Source of the DNA: a virus
Strand: one strand, 5' to 3'
Virus record (IMG/VR): IMGVR_UViG_3300045009_000924
Span: 39,249-103,248 of that record
Length of the DNA stretch: 64,000 nucleotides
This document shows, in pieces, positions 34,705 to 49,700 of the stretch (positions are counted from its first letter, which is position 1; the number at the start of each line of letters is the position of its first letter). The notes below the pieces were generated by a model. That model was not told where the DNA came from and ran no database searches. It was given only the letters and a program-made list of their open reading frames with translations. The position numbers were made by a program, and so were the translations under genes.

Positions 34705-37700
34705 ATGCTTAATCGTGAAGTAGACAATGTCCGCAACTCTGGTGAAACAAAATCTCCAGAAGTAAAAGCTCGCAGTATTCTTGGGAGGTCGGTGTCCTAC
34801 GCTGCTAGGCGTCTTATAGATAGGCCAAGACTGGGGGGAAGAAGACGAAGACGCAGGGGGCTCGACGTAGACATACCTACCGGCGGCGTGCCGGGAACAA
34901 GAATCCCAACGGGCTCCAGATTGGACCCAGACAAAGACGGGTGGTCCGATGAGGGAACCACAAAACCAATTTGGGTGGGTTTGCCCAAAGCAAAATTGCC
35001 CCAACCTCCAAAAATAAACAAAAACAGAGATTCTTACAACGCCACAACACCAGTCGATAGGCTCGCGTCCGGAGCAAAAAAACCATCATGGCCCAGAAAG
35101 CCAACGTATGGGGCTTTTGTTGACGGCGCCATTGATTATTTTTCGGGAGCGAGAAACTGGAAAGAATTCTCGGAGCTATATAAAGATAGAGAAATTATTT
35201 GGCTTGACTACGAAACAACTGGGCTCATTTTTGATGATTTTAAAAAACCCTCCCACAATGGAAACCCAACACAACTCGGTTTGGTAAAAGTGAAAAATGG
35301 AAAAGTCGTAGAAAAACTAAATCTATTCATGAATCCACAAATGAAATTGGAGCCGTGGTCACGCGACAACCTCAAAGACGCGGACGGAAATCCGATAACC
35401 GATGAGTGGCTGTCAACACAAATGTCAATTGAAGATGCTCACAAAAAACTTGTCGAATTTGCTGGAGATAAAAGCATTTTGGGTGTTCAAAATGCTTCTT
35501 TTGACAAAGACGTTCTGGAAGATGCACTAGAAAGTTCAGGAATTTCGTGGAGACCATATGGATATATAGATACAAAAGAAATATCCGATATGGTTTTGCC
35601 AAAATGGAACGAAGAAACACAGGACGGTCCATACAAAATTATTGACGGAAATAAAGTTCCGTCGAACGGCTTGGCAGACATAACAAAATATCTTGGGATT
35701 GACCTTGGCTCCAAACATCATTACGCAACCGAGGATGCCAGAGCGGCATCAGAGGTGATGCAGGCAATAATTGACAAAGCAATAGAAAACAATTGGTCTA
35801 CCGACATTTTTGACAAAAAAATAAGAGATGCGAAATTACTGGCAGACAAGAAAGCATACACAGAAAAAATTGAAAAATTTAAAATTGATAAAGAAAACTG
35901 GTTAAAAAACAACAGCAACGAAAATACCAGAATCTCGTCTGGACTTGACAAAAATAAGATTTTTAAAATATCGGCAGAAGAAGTAGAAAAAATAGAGCAA
36001 CATCGACGCAGAAAATATAAATACGGCGACGAAAGTGTTTTGCATGATGGAAAACAAATAAGAAGGGATAGGCAGGACTGGCTTGAGGGCCTAACGCCAG
36101 AACAAATGGCAGAAGTTCTTGTTCCGTCATCAAATGAAGAGTTTTTTGAAATGTGGCTCGATGATTTTGCGCCAGGAGCAAGATTGGAACCCAAAATAGT
36201 TGAAGCATTTAAAAAGTACTGGAACAATCACATGGAAAATAATCCGTGGGACGTCATTGATGAGTCTCCAGAATCCGTTCAGGCCATGAAGGATGTGTTA
36301 AAAGCTTCGCTTGAATCAAATCCCTACATGAGATGGGCTTACGAAAAGCATGGCGCCCCAATGCATGCAGTTTGGGCCCGTGGGGGAATCGACTCATGGG
36401 AGTCAAGAAAAGAAATGCAAGAATTACTCGACAAAATAACCGAGCAGCGTAATTATCGAGAGAGGGCACACGTTTCTGGCCGACTTTCTCCATTTATTGA
36501 ACTGGTGGTTTTTCATCCAAAAACGATTATAGAAATGTCAGGAAATGAAGGCGAAAAAATACCACTGTCACTAGGACAAAATCATGAAGTTATTCCAGGA
36601 GATTCACATATTGATAATTCAATAGCTGGAAGAATGATGCACGAATGGGCCCATTGGCTGCACTGGAGAGCAATAAGAGACCAGGGTAAACTTGGAGAAT
36701 CAAAAAACAGAATTTACTATGGTTCCGGAAACATCAATGACCCGGAATACATGAATGCATTGTCAATAGCCGAACAATATCGCTCCCATTCGATGAATCC
36801 AAACCTAATAAAGCTGCACGAAGATGGCGTGGATATAAACAAGGACCCAAACGCGCCAAGAACCACAACTTCATATTCCCACATATCTCCAGCAGAAATG
36901 ATTGCAGAAGGAATTTCTGCCATTCTTCATCCAAACAGAAATATTCAAAACGATGCCTTAAATGACAAATTAAGAAAAGACGCAAAAATTCTTCTCGGCG
37001 GAGACGGTTTTGACGACGAGCCATGGGAGCTACACGCATCAAAAGAAATAGCAATCAGAAAAAAGAAAATAGATTCACTTACCAAGCGCGAAAGAAAAAA
37101 TAGACTCTCTTCTGGAAAACTAGATGCAATCGGCAGAGAAAATTACAAAAATTCATTTTTGAAAAAATATTCACCGAAATCAAATTTTAAAAAATACACA
37201 AGTGGAACATCGCCAAATAATTTAATTTTTTCTAGAGAAATAGAAAAAGATAAATTCGACATAAATAATTCTGATTCTGCAAAATTTTCCTACGTTGACG
37301 AATTGGGGAGAACAATCGAGGTTTTTAATAATGAAAATCCGAACAAATTTGCGTCTGAATTATTTTTTTCAAAAAATATATCCGATTCCTTGAATTTTGA
37401 ATATTATGATTTTTTCGAACTTTTTACCGAAAAAGAATTTCCAAACACAAAAAGGTTTAAAAAATTACAAGATGAACTTAATGAGTCGAGTAAATTTCTC
37501 GTACGCGTAGACAAACTGGACGGCTCTGAGGATTTGGAATCTGTTGGCTTTTCACCAATTGACAACATAGTAACTGATTCGTCAATGAGCAACGAGCATG
37601 CATATCTTAATTTGAAGCCCATAAAAACAGAAAACGCAGGATTTCTTTTTGACACCGAAGCTGAAGGACTTTTTGAATCATCACTAAATGGAGAAAAAAG

Positions 37701-40700
37701 TTATTTTCTCAAATTTGATGCCGAATCCGAAAATGGTTTGAATGTATTGAAAACAGTATTGATAAATTCCCTTCTTAAAGAATGGAACAAATCTTCAAAT
37801 TCTCCGATTTCAAAAATGATTAATGCTGCAGCTTCTGAATTGTTTGATGGCGAAACGCAAAAATACAAAAATCAAAGACAAATGGATTTCATCAGAGATT
37901 TTGCAAGCACCATATATGAAAAGACACAAGACTATTTTCGTGGCAAGGGAATAACTCATATTGGTTTATATAGAAGTTTAAATATCAGTGACGATATTGA
38001 AAAACAAATAAAAGAATCGATGCTGGATATCGACGGAAATAAAAAAATGTTTTTGGGGGTAGTGGATGGAAATCAACTCTCCTCATGGTCCAACAACATT
38101 GATTCAACGTTGGCGCCCATAAAAAGAAGTGTTGGAAAATCAGCGATACTTAAATCAATTGTTAAATCTGATGATGTTTTTTCGATGCATTTATTTGGGA
38201 TGGGCTCTTCTGATAATGAAGAATTCATATTGAAAAACAATAAAAGACCATCTATTTTGAGATTAATTGAAAACGATGAAATGGACAATTCTTCGTTATC
38301 AAAAATTTCCAAATCGCTGCAAAAATACGATGAATCTTCCTTTTTTTCAAATATTAATACGTATGCGAAAATAACAAAAGAGAAAGATGAAGAAACTTTC
38401 AGATATTTGGTGAATTTTTTGAACAATGATGATGAGTCATCGTCAAGGCTTTCTTCGGGTGGTTCATCTCGAGCAAAGATTGCACTGGATACAGCTTTCA
38501 AAAAAATAATAAAAAAATTCAGAAACGTTAAATACACAAAAACAAAACAAAATGAAGGTTCTGGTATTGACCCGTCCACCGGGCAAGTTTCCGAAATTGA
38601 TTTTATTATTCCAACCCAACAAAGATTTGACCCATCGTACGGGGTGGATTTATCGGAAGCACTCAAAGCGGGCGGATATTCAAGTATTTCTGTGTTGAAA
38701 TACATGGAAGGAGACAACTTTGACCCCCAAAAAAATATTATCGAAACTGAAATAGATTCAACAATTATCGGACCCGAATCATCATTGGCGATGGTTTATG
38801 AAGTTGTTGGTGATGCATCTCGTCTGGACCTTCGCCGGAATGAGCGGGGAGAACCCACGATAAGCGTGCAGAGTGCAGCAAAAAGAGCAGTGGCTGCCGG
38901 AATTGCTGAACACATGGACGAAAGTGCTAAGGAAATCAGTTCGTTGCTCCTCAAAAGAGGCGACGTTATCGATTTGTTTCCCGAAAAATACAGAGACCAA
39001 CTTAGAAAATTATTTAAAATATTTGAAACAGAAAAAGAATTTTTCGAATCTACGACAGAAGAAACAGATGAAGGGGCGGAAACTATTTTTGGTGTCGAAA
39101 AAGACGAAGTTGGTACACCGGACACCTCGTCATCGGCATTGCTTGCAGAGTTAATTGAAATAACAAAGCCAGGTGTTGAGCAAAATCGCCCAGAATCAGA
39201 TTATGAATTCTTAATTGACCCGTCCACCGGGCAAGTTCTAGAAAGAAACGCAAATCGTGCTTATGACTCATTAAAAAATACCTTAGTTGCTCGCTCAAAA
39301 TTAATTAAAGGATTTTCCTCCATTATTGGCCAGGGGGACGGGGTGGATAGAAAAAAAATTATTTCGCTTTTTCCACAACTAAAAGAAGGCGTTGAATTTT
39401 GGAATCAAATAAAAGATGATTTAACCAACGGTTCGGGGTGGAAAAATGGTCAATTCTCAAGAGCTGACATAGCTCAGATTCTCCTAGAAAGATTAATTGA
39501 CGACGCCTTTAATATTAACAGCCCAGAATCAGGACAAACAGTTGGAAAAGCTTTCCTCCCCGACCACCAAAGGCAAAGATTTGTTTCTATTTTAAGAGAT
39601 ATTGGCGGATTGACAGAACAAGAACTGTTCATGCTTGGTTACGGACGGGCAATATTTGGTGAAACGAATGCAGAGTTTGACGCGAGTGCATATTTGATTT
39701 TTGAATCTATTCGTTCCGCCAGGGTCGTCCCCAAAGACGCCCAGTCTGGCTTTGGAAGATATTCAATTCAGTATGGAATTCTTTCTGATTCCAAAGATAC
39801 AAAAGAAAATTTGAAGGATTTCCAAACAATTTTTGAACTGAGCCCATCAAGTTCACAGCCAGAAAACGACCGCCTCCCCGCACCCGATATCAAAGATGTT
39901 GACCTGATTATTGCCGCAGAGCAAGATTCGATAAGAGATTTTGGTGGAGACGAACTGATGCCACGGGGTTCCGTGAGAAACGAACCAAACAAATATACAG
40001 GAAAAACCTACGTTTTAGAAAATCAATTGAATAAAAGAACACTTCAAGTGCGAAGGAGAGAACATCAAACTGCAATACTCGAGCCACTTTTTGGAAAAGA
40101 AGGGGGCCAATTGGAGGATGTAAAAATTGATGTGTATGAACACATTGATGGGAAAATTCATTACTTCTTTCGTAAAGCATCAGACCCACTGCGACCACCA
40201 AGTGGTGAAATGGTTGAGCAACTTGGCCAATCTTCGTACGAAATTAAAAAAAGAGAAAATCAATATCCAAACGGGCTGATAAAAACAGTTGATTTACGCC
40301 TTTCTGGATTAAACATGGACTCTGCAGCCACGGTAATAGATAGATTTTTAACAGAAGAACACCTAAGAGAAAGAATTGAACTCATCAATGAGAAAATCAA
40401 AGCCGCAGTAAAACAATATGGAAATCTTGCCGTTCCAGGCGAAATTTCTGACATGAACGGTTCAATATTTCCCAACGCGAAGATGGACTCTGAGCTAGAG
40501 TCGTCACTTCGTCGTAATTTGGATAGTGCAAAAATGCTTGTCTATTCATTTGCATTTAACGAGCGTTATGATGCCAGAACGGAAGAGGGACAAAAAGCCT
40601 TAAAACGCACAATTTTGTCAAAATTAATACAAGCATGGGCTGGCAGCTCAAATAAAGTTCTTTTATCTACTCTCTCACAAGAACTGGCCAGAGAGATTTT

Positions 40701-43700
40701 TTCAATAAATGGAGCAACATCACTCGAAGACATGCTCACAGAAGCCACCGCACCAAAAGGAACTGTGGTTGGTGTTTTGCGTGAAGTTTATCAAAACGGT
40801 GAACAACTCGAAATACCAGATGGAGTCAAATCGGTTTTAACAAGCGTTTTGAAGGCGATGCACGAAAATACCCAACAGTATTTTAGGGAAAAGGGAATAA
40901 GCCACATAACTATATACAGGGGGATGAGCTTGCCAAATCGCTTGCTCCCATTTAAAAAGTTTTCCACCCAAGAAGAAATAAGGGCCACCGGGGGGATTGC
41001 AGAAGAATCTCAACTCGTTTCCGTATCAATGAGACCACTCTCATCGTGGTCGACAAGTTTTGATTTGGCATCAAGATTTGGTGGTGATATTTTTGAAAAT
41101 AGTTCCGGAGACAATGGGAGAACTGGTGTTGTTTTGGCATCAACTGTTCCCGTGGAAGACATTTTGGCAATCCCATTAACCGGATTTGGATGTCTCATGG
41201 AGCACGAAGTTGTTTTGCTTGGTAGGCAAAGAGAAGCAATAATAAATAAAAATTCAACATTAAGCAAATATCCAAAAGAGAAATTAAATTTTTTTAAAAA
41301 AATAGATTCGGATTTTGTACAGCCACTGAGAGAAAAAGAAATGGAATTGATGTCCGGGGAAGAAAGACTTTCCTCCGGAGCGGAATTCATGAATTCAAAA
41401 CTAGAAAAAAACATAAACAGTAAAGAAATATTGGATATGTCAAAAAACATAACCATGGAATTTGAAGATTCGGAAAAGACAAATATATTTAACAACCCCC
41501 AGAACGCATATCGACTTGGGCTTGGTGTCGATTCAGAAATAAATGAAGGGATTGTGATACCCAGAAATCAAAAAGGATTACAACTTAAAAACATTGATTT
41601 ATTTGACGAAAATGGAGAACCGACAGAAAGCCTTATCGATGATTTTCTTGGCTGGGCAATACTAAACGGAGAAAACGAATTTTTATATGGCAAAACAAAT
41701 GATTCCGATGCCGCACTCAATACGTCAATAACTGACGATGACATCCACTTTGACGTAGTCGACGTATATCCAGAAACAAAAGAATTTATTGACAGGGCCA
41801 AGTTTTTGGCGTTCGGAGAAAAACAAACAAACGCTATGGTTTTGTCAAAATTAAGGCAAATAGACAATCAGGGAAATATTCCCAGCGACTCATTTTTAAA
41901 TTCGGGCGCAACGGGGGCAAAAAACATAACTCAAAGCACAATTAGAAAGTTCAATGAAAACAGAAACAAATTTATTCAAAATTTAAACACTACTGGTAGC
42001 CCGAAATTGAGACAAATAGGAAACATCAGAAGGGTTGAGCTACAAAAACACAAAAATGTAAAAAGAGTTAGGTTTGAGTCGAGTCCGAACAACTTTGAGG
42101 ATTATTTTATTTTTGATTCAAATGACGGTCTTTCTGTTTCGGTATTTTCTGGAGAACAGCTTAAAAAATACATAAATAATTCAACTTCCAACAGACCTTC
42201 GGTCAATCAACTCAATCAAATGACCAAAAAAGAAAAACCTGTTGCCAAATTGCAGGTTGACAAAAATAAAACTGACTTTTTGTCAATGTTTAATCTAAGC
42301 ATAGATGAATCTCATAGAAATAGGGGAATAGCAGATGCAATGATTCGTGTTCAGCATGAATTTAATGCAAATGATATATCAAAATATGCGGAAAGACTTT
42401 CAAGCGGAACAAATTCAAATAAAAAGAAAGAAAGAAAAACTGTAAAAATAGGTACACCGGGTTTTAATAATAAAATAATAACTTTAACATACAAAGTTTA
42501 CGACAGTGAATCTGATTGGATTAACGAAAAATACCCAAGACCGAATAAAAAACAAATACAAAAAATAAAAGAAGCTGGGGACAGGATAATAAAATCACGC
42601 CTTGATGCTGTTTGGTTTACATTTCAACAACCAAATGGAGAAAAAATAAATTCCCCACTGCTGACGTACAGCGGAAGATTGATGATGATTGTAAATGTCA
42701 ATGGTGTTCGTGTCCCATTTTATAGAAGCAGTGGAAAAAATCCCAAAGAGGGAGTTGTTCCGGGACAGTGGTATCCGTTTTTTGGAATAAACACGAAGGG
42801 TCAGTGGTTTAATAAGTTTGACAGAATGAGCACGTACTACGATATTCCGGAACTCAGAGAGGTAGCAAAAATACTTGATTTGACAGTCGGCAACGACCTG
42901 CCCAATCCCGAAAAATTTCGCTGGAATGCAGCTGACAGAAAAATAAAACCAGGGCTTCGAAGAAATCCCAAAGGTGATGGCTTTATTGAAACAGATACGA
43001 ATATTGAAAAGCCAGGATTGAAGCGAGCGATTGCAGAAGAGATGAATAGGGATTTGCCAGAGCCCTTCCCGACTCCATATTTTGCTAAGAAAGAAGAAAA
43101 AGAGAGATTGGCCATTCTTGCTAATTTGATTTTTAATGGCAGGGAAACTAGTAAAAAGGGATATTTGTTGGACGAGGAAAGAATTTCTTCAGGAAGAGAA
43201 AAAAAGAAGAAAGCTACAAAATTCAAAACAATACCGCAAAATGACAAAAGAATAAAAGAATTTACAGAACGATATGGAACAATAGAAAAAGCTGGAAATA
43301 TCTACTTTGAGGAATCTGACGAGAATTTGTGGGACAGATATAAAAAAACGCTTTCGGATTACCCAAACTTAATACAAACACAATTAACGGAACCCGAAAA
43401 ACCATTATCTGCGCAAAACTGGAATCCAGGAGTCGCTTTTGCTAGGGAAATGTTCAATAAAGCAAAATTTGTTGAATATACAAACGAAAAAGGAGAAAAA
43501 TATCTAATTGCATTAGTAATGGACACAACAAACAAGAGAGTTGTTGCAATAGATGTAAATGAATTGAAAAAGGACATGCGAAAATACAAATCTCGCTTTA
43601 CCAGCTGGAATAAAGTTCTGGATACGTATACAAACAGAAAAAACCCTAATCACTCTGGTTCTAGGCACATCCGCGCACTTGTTGGATGGATTAATTACGA

Positions 43701-46700
43701 CTATCAAGGCAAGTTTCAGTCTCGAGAAATAATTTCTGGCTCGCAATATGGAGATGAACGTTTTGAAATTCCGGAAAAATGGGTAGTGACCGATGCAAAA
43801 GTAAAAGCATGGCACCAGGGACGAGGCATCGCAAAAGAGTTAGTGGAGTTTCACAGAGAAGTTTTCCCAGAACTCAATTTGGGCTATAAATTTAAAAACG
43901 AAAAAGAAAAACTTGAGTATTTCGAAAGATTTGACTGGTGGGAAGGAAAAGATAAAGAAGACGCTGAACAAAGAAAACAAAGCATCCGCGTGCGTGCCGA
44001 TTCATTGGGTGAGAATATTACGCAAGAAGATGTGGAAACACGTCTTCGCTCTGGTGGTGGCGATTCACTAGAAACAAAGCAAAAAAAATTCAGACAATCA
44101 GAAAAGTTGGCCCAAGCAAGAAAATTATTGCAATCAATCTTTAACGATACACCAGTAAAAGGTTTAATTCAAGTCGAAAATAAAAGAGAAGAAAAAATGA
44201 AAAGCATGCTTGCCAGGGGCTTGCAAAAAATAGGAATTCCCAATGATTGGATTTGGCGAATTCCCGGGAAAACAGACGACGAGGCGATGGATGAAGTTTT
44301 ATCGTTGCTGCCAGAAGAAGAGCGTATTGTTTCCGCAATATTGGAATCAGGCAATGGAATAATTGAAGCAATAGATGACGAAATTTCGCAACTTTTTGAA
44401 ATTTCACAAAATGGTGTGATTGATGAAAAAACAGGAAAACCAAATTTTGACCTGGTTGCAGCAAGGCTTCAAAAACTGGTTGAACTAAAAGACGAAATGG
44501 CTGCCCATACGTCGCGATTGGATTCTCTCGCGTCAGATATTCCAGGGCTGGAAAACCTAGACGAAACTTCATATGAAGTTTTGCTTGGTGTTGCGCTTGG
44601 CAAGAACCGAACCAAAGAGCAATCAAAAATCAAAAGCGTTCCATATGCGGTAGACGCAAAAACATTTGTAAAAACTTTAAGAGATGTACTGAGTATTGTA
44701 AATTCTTCAAATAGTGAAGCGGAAAAAAATAACACGCTAACAAATAGGAGAATGAGGATTAGCGACCCGCGACGCATTGATGATTTGGCAATTGGTCGCA
44801 CCTCTATAGTAAATAAAGTTGAAAGAAATGAACAGGGAATACACAAAGTTGAATTTGTTGGCAAAAAACTTAAAAATATAACACGCAGTCAACTGGCACA
44901 AGACGAAAATGACCCATCCGGGTTTTACGAAATGCGAAAACCAACAGAAATTGTAGGAACATTAACAGAAGAAGAAAAAAATCTTATTGAGAAAAACCCG
45001 AACGTGGTAAGCGACCTCTTGGCAATACTTAGAGAATCGCAGCTAACTGCTGAGAATATAGTCCGCGACTTTGTATCCGGTGATATGGATGTTGATGAAA
45101 AAACAGAAAAACAAATTCCATTGCTTCAGCTAAGCGACGAAAGCATTTTGCGCTCATTTGAGAAATATGACATGTTTTGGTTAGCGCCTTACTCAAGTGG
45201 GGATTGGTCTTACGTTGACGAGAGAAATTGGGGAAAGTCATATGATTTCTTAACTGACGATGAAAAAAGAAATCTTAAAGAATTGAGAGAAAAGATAGAA
45301 GCTGAAAAATTATTAATAGAACAAGGTTTGCCCAGAACAATGTCACAAGAAGAGTACGAAAAGCTGGTGGTTGCGCGGGAGCAGATGCTTTCTTCTAAGG
45401 TGGCGATTAAGTTTACTCCATATCTTGGTGAAGCAGAGATAACCAGTTTGCCCCTGGGCAATGGCAATGGATATGCTGTTTCAATTAAGAACTTCGGTGA
45501 CGATATTGTTATCAGAAAATCGGGAGCGTGGGGAACTGACAGGGTAGACCTAGTCGACTTGCCTCCCAAATACCAGAATTTTATAAAAGATATGGAAGAA
45601 AACCTTAGAGCATTCCTTGCCATTTCTGGAGAAGATAGAAAAAAAATATTTCTTTCGCAGGTGCGAAAATTTTTTGAATCTGAACAAGTCCAATCGATAG
45701 AACGAGCAGTTTTTAACACCAACACAAAGAGTGACATAGTTCTTGCGGACGGTTCCGTAATACCAGCAGGAACAACTCTTGGGGCAATGAGAGAACGGAC
45801 CAGGGCGGCGTCCAGGAAGATTGCCGCATGGGAAAAAGAGCTTGTTGAATTAATAGTAGAACATAACGAAAAGATTTCGTGGGATGAAACAACAATCAGA
45901 ACTTTGCAAGATTTGAGCCAACTGCAGAATTCTTTGAGTACAGAAGAAATAAATCAAATATGGAAAGAAGCAGGGCACGAAAAAATTAAGTCTTGGGCAA
46001 AAACAAGAATTTTGAGACTTCGACAACAAAAAATAATTGAAGCACTTGAATCCGTCGGAGTAACTTTTACCAACCCGGAAGATATAGATAAAGAATTTTA
46101 CGACATCACAAACGAACCAAATCGAAAGAGTATTGCTTCTGGTACGCCCAGTAAAGTTTATAAAATTTGGGAAATAAAAAATTCCAAAGATTCAACGGTG
46201 AGAACAAATGTACAATTGAAAGGAGATTTGCTATATCCATTGCTTGATGCTCAAGACAGAATTTTGAGAATGATACCGAAATCCCTTACAGATGGTTCTC
46301 TTTCTGAACAGCTTTCGTCCGTTCCGGACTACATTTACAGTCCGTATGTTACTTCTCAACGAAAACAAGTTGGCGAAAAAAGAGGCGTGCTTAGATTAAT
46401 TTCATTTTTGGGTTTTGGTAGAGATAGTGCTAATCATAGGGCAAATCACGGAGACTTTTACGACGAAAACGGAAATATCGTGTCAATAATATCCAGCGCC
46501 CGTATTCCAACGTTGGGTGGAAAACTTTTTAAAAAGGACGACACAGACATACAGAACTGGGAAAGGGTTCAGCTTCACGAAACTGTACATGGCGTAGAAA
46601 CAGTTAATCCATGGTTGGGTGCTCTTCAACATATTTTTTGGTTAAGCAGAAGAAAAAAGGGAGAAAAATTGAAAAAACTTAGCGACATTGTTACAGCAAA

Positions 46701-49700
46701 AGGAGGACATGGTCATTACACCGATAATGAAGTTGCACTCGAGGACGATTGGAAATTTGCATATGCTGGCAAAAAATACGGAGGCCCTGATTTGTATGAA
46801 AGAAATGAGACATGGGAAATATTAACAACTGGAATGGAAAGGCTGTTTTTTGGAAGTCGAAATTTGGAAGTTGAAGACGAGATAGATAGAGACCATTTGA
46901 ATTTTGTTGTCGGTGTTTTGGCCCTAAGCGCTACAAAACCAGGAAACAGTCCTATTCAAATTCCCAAAACAGAAAGACTTTCCTCTGGTTCGCTTCCATC
47001 TAGCTCAGATGAAAAACGCGCTTTAAAACGACTTTCCTCTGGGCGGAAAAATGAAATAGACGAAAATGGACGATTTGTGGCAATCGAGAGACAAGAGGAC
47101 GATAAATTTAAATCGCGCAATTTTCTGCTGAGTCAGGCGTACGCATTCACCGACCTTTCGGACGAAAAAATAAAAGAAATCACAACTTCTGACAAAGGTT
47201 ATTACGGTTTTGCAAAATCCGAGGCAAGCCAATTTAGAGATTTTAAGTTGGAAGTAGGTACCAAACGCGAAGACTATCTAGAAAACATAGAAAAATATCT
47301 AAAATTAGATACGACGTACTATGAAGAATCCGTTCCCGGATTATCGAGCGACACCTTACTTTATCAGATTGCAACAATTCGAGCTACACAAAGTAACATT
47401 GAACATCTTGTTGATTATTTTAGTGAAAACGATTCTTCGCCATCTCTTCTGTCGCTTATTGCTTCACAAGCCGTCTTTGACAGAGTCCTGCCGGCATTTG
47501 ACAATATGATTCATGGCTCTGCGAGAAAAAAAGAATACAGAAGAGAAGCAGAAGAGGCGGCAGTGCGCCTATCAAAAACTGCACAACATTATATTTCGAA
47601 TTTCAAGAATGCACTACAAACAGGCGAAGCAAAAGAAGAGTCATTTGATGAACTGATTAGGTTTTTCGCCAAAGAATTAAAAAAATTAAAAAAACAACAG
47701 GCGCGAAAAAACACAATGGCAACAAACACCAACATATTGGACAATAGGTTGTCCTTTGTCGAACCAGTACTACGAGATTTAATGTCGCATCGCGAAAAAG
47801 TGCATCGACTCAATCATCCGGAATTGCCGTTTAACACTTCGGCAGAAAATGTTGACCGCGCATATGTGGCATCCTCGATTTTTTCGGGCTCCCTGATGGG
47901 TTCCTGGATACACCAATCTGATAGTCTTGGTGCAAACATATTTAGATATATCGTCGGTGATTCTCTAACAGAAAGTATTGCAAATTCAAAGCCAGAGTCA
48001 TTAGAAAGACAGAAAACCATAAAAGCAGCAGCTTCACTGTTGGATAAATTTGGTTTTGCTGAGGACGCCGAAAGGGGTCTTGTGTCAGTGGGTGCAATTC
48101 GCTCGATTGCGCGCGCAGTATATCGCTCAACGCAAGAGACCCTCAGGCGTAATGGAATTCGTTCAATCAAGCTCTATCGTGGCTCGTCGAATGAGGAGTT
48201 GCGACAAAAATTAGATTCTGTACCAGGTGATGAGATGATTACTGACCTGCGTCTCAGGCCAATAAGCAGCTGGACCTTTTCGGACGAACTGGCTCATGGA
48301 TTTTATGGAAACTATATCAAATATGGCCAATTTGAACCAGAAAAAGAGAATGCAAGTCGACCAGATTATAAACCGTACAAACCGGAATTGCAACAAAAAA
48401 TATTTGATAATCATGTTGTATATGAGGCCGACATACCAGCAGAGCAGGTGTTTTCCTTGCCTGTTTTCGGAGCAGAAGATGAAGTTCTCGTTATTGGGCC
48501 AACAGCCAAAAAAGCTAAAGTCATTCGAGGCGACTTTACAAAACGAAAACATCAACCAAAAGTGATATTGCCGTCAGAAAGACTTTCATCAGGTGGAAAA
48601 AAAACAATAGAAAGAATGAAAAAAGCCAAAATTCCAGATTTTGCCGTAAGGGCAATTTTATCGGAGGCAACAAAATACAACTCCCCGTATGAATTTTACA
48701 CTGCTTTTACCCTAAAGGGGATGGAAGGTGTGTACACGCATTTGACCTCAGATAAAAATTTTAAAATAGACCCCCGAAAAACAACATTCGCCGGCAGTAA
48801 TTTCACAACAGAACCAGGCCTGTTTGTCAGTATGAGCCCAGAATTTTGGAAGAGCACGTTCAACGAAGAAATTTCGAGTACGGAGAACATAACCCCAAAA
48901 AGAAAAAGACAAATGAAGTCCCAAAAAGCACAATACTTGGCGATTATCACCATGGCGAACGCTCCAAGTGGTTCATATATGAACACTAATACTGGTGAGG
49001 GAAATCAGATTCTTCTACGCCCGCAAGCCCTGCTTAACGCTGAGGTTCATCGCGTCATGCCATACAAAGAGGGTGTCAGATATTTCAACAGACTTCGCGA
49101 CAGGATTTACAACGTGATTACAGATGGGGATTTAGTTAACGGCGGGAATATCAAAGAGGAGCTTGAGGGTATTTGGCATTATGCAAATACCCAGAGTGAG
49201 CGTTTGTCCTCAGCCCAAAAAGCTAAAGTCATTCGAGGCGACTCTACAAAACGAAGACAAAGAAGAAAGAGATTGTCGTCAGAACGACTCTCTTCGGGTA
49301 TCGAACTTTTCCCCGTAGGAGAAGTTGCTGAACCGCCAAGGACAACCCAAGAAAAACTCGACCAAGGTCCAAAATCTTTGCAATTTGGAAGAGGTTCAAA
49401 CGGCACACCACGAGTTGCCGAACTTGCAGAATTGAAAAAAGTTTACGGAAATAGTGTAGGTCAAAATAGGAGATATTTTGCTAACAAATATAGAAATTAC
49501 AATCTGAAATTTAATTTTAAAAGACCTCCGGTAAAAGGCAACCCTCTTGACATCCATGCTTATTACGGACAACTTCAGGCCATGGATGATGTTCTGTCAG
49601 TGCTTGACGAAAGTGGAGCTGCGGCAATGCTTGTCGATACAGAATTTATTATTAACCAGGCAGGCTTTTCTGTGAGAGGCGTTCCCGTCGGAGCTCTTGG

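Noticed and set aside
1748-49300. RLSSG sites as DNA recombination or attachment sequences
   Set aside because: The underlying codons vary from copy to copy, so there is no conserved DNA site; the peptide is conserved.
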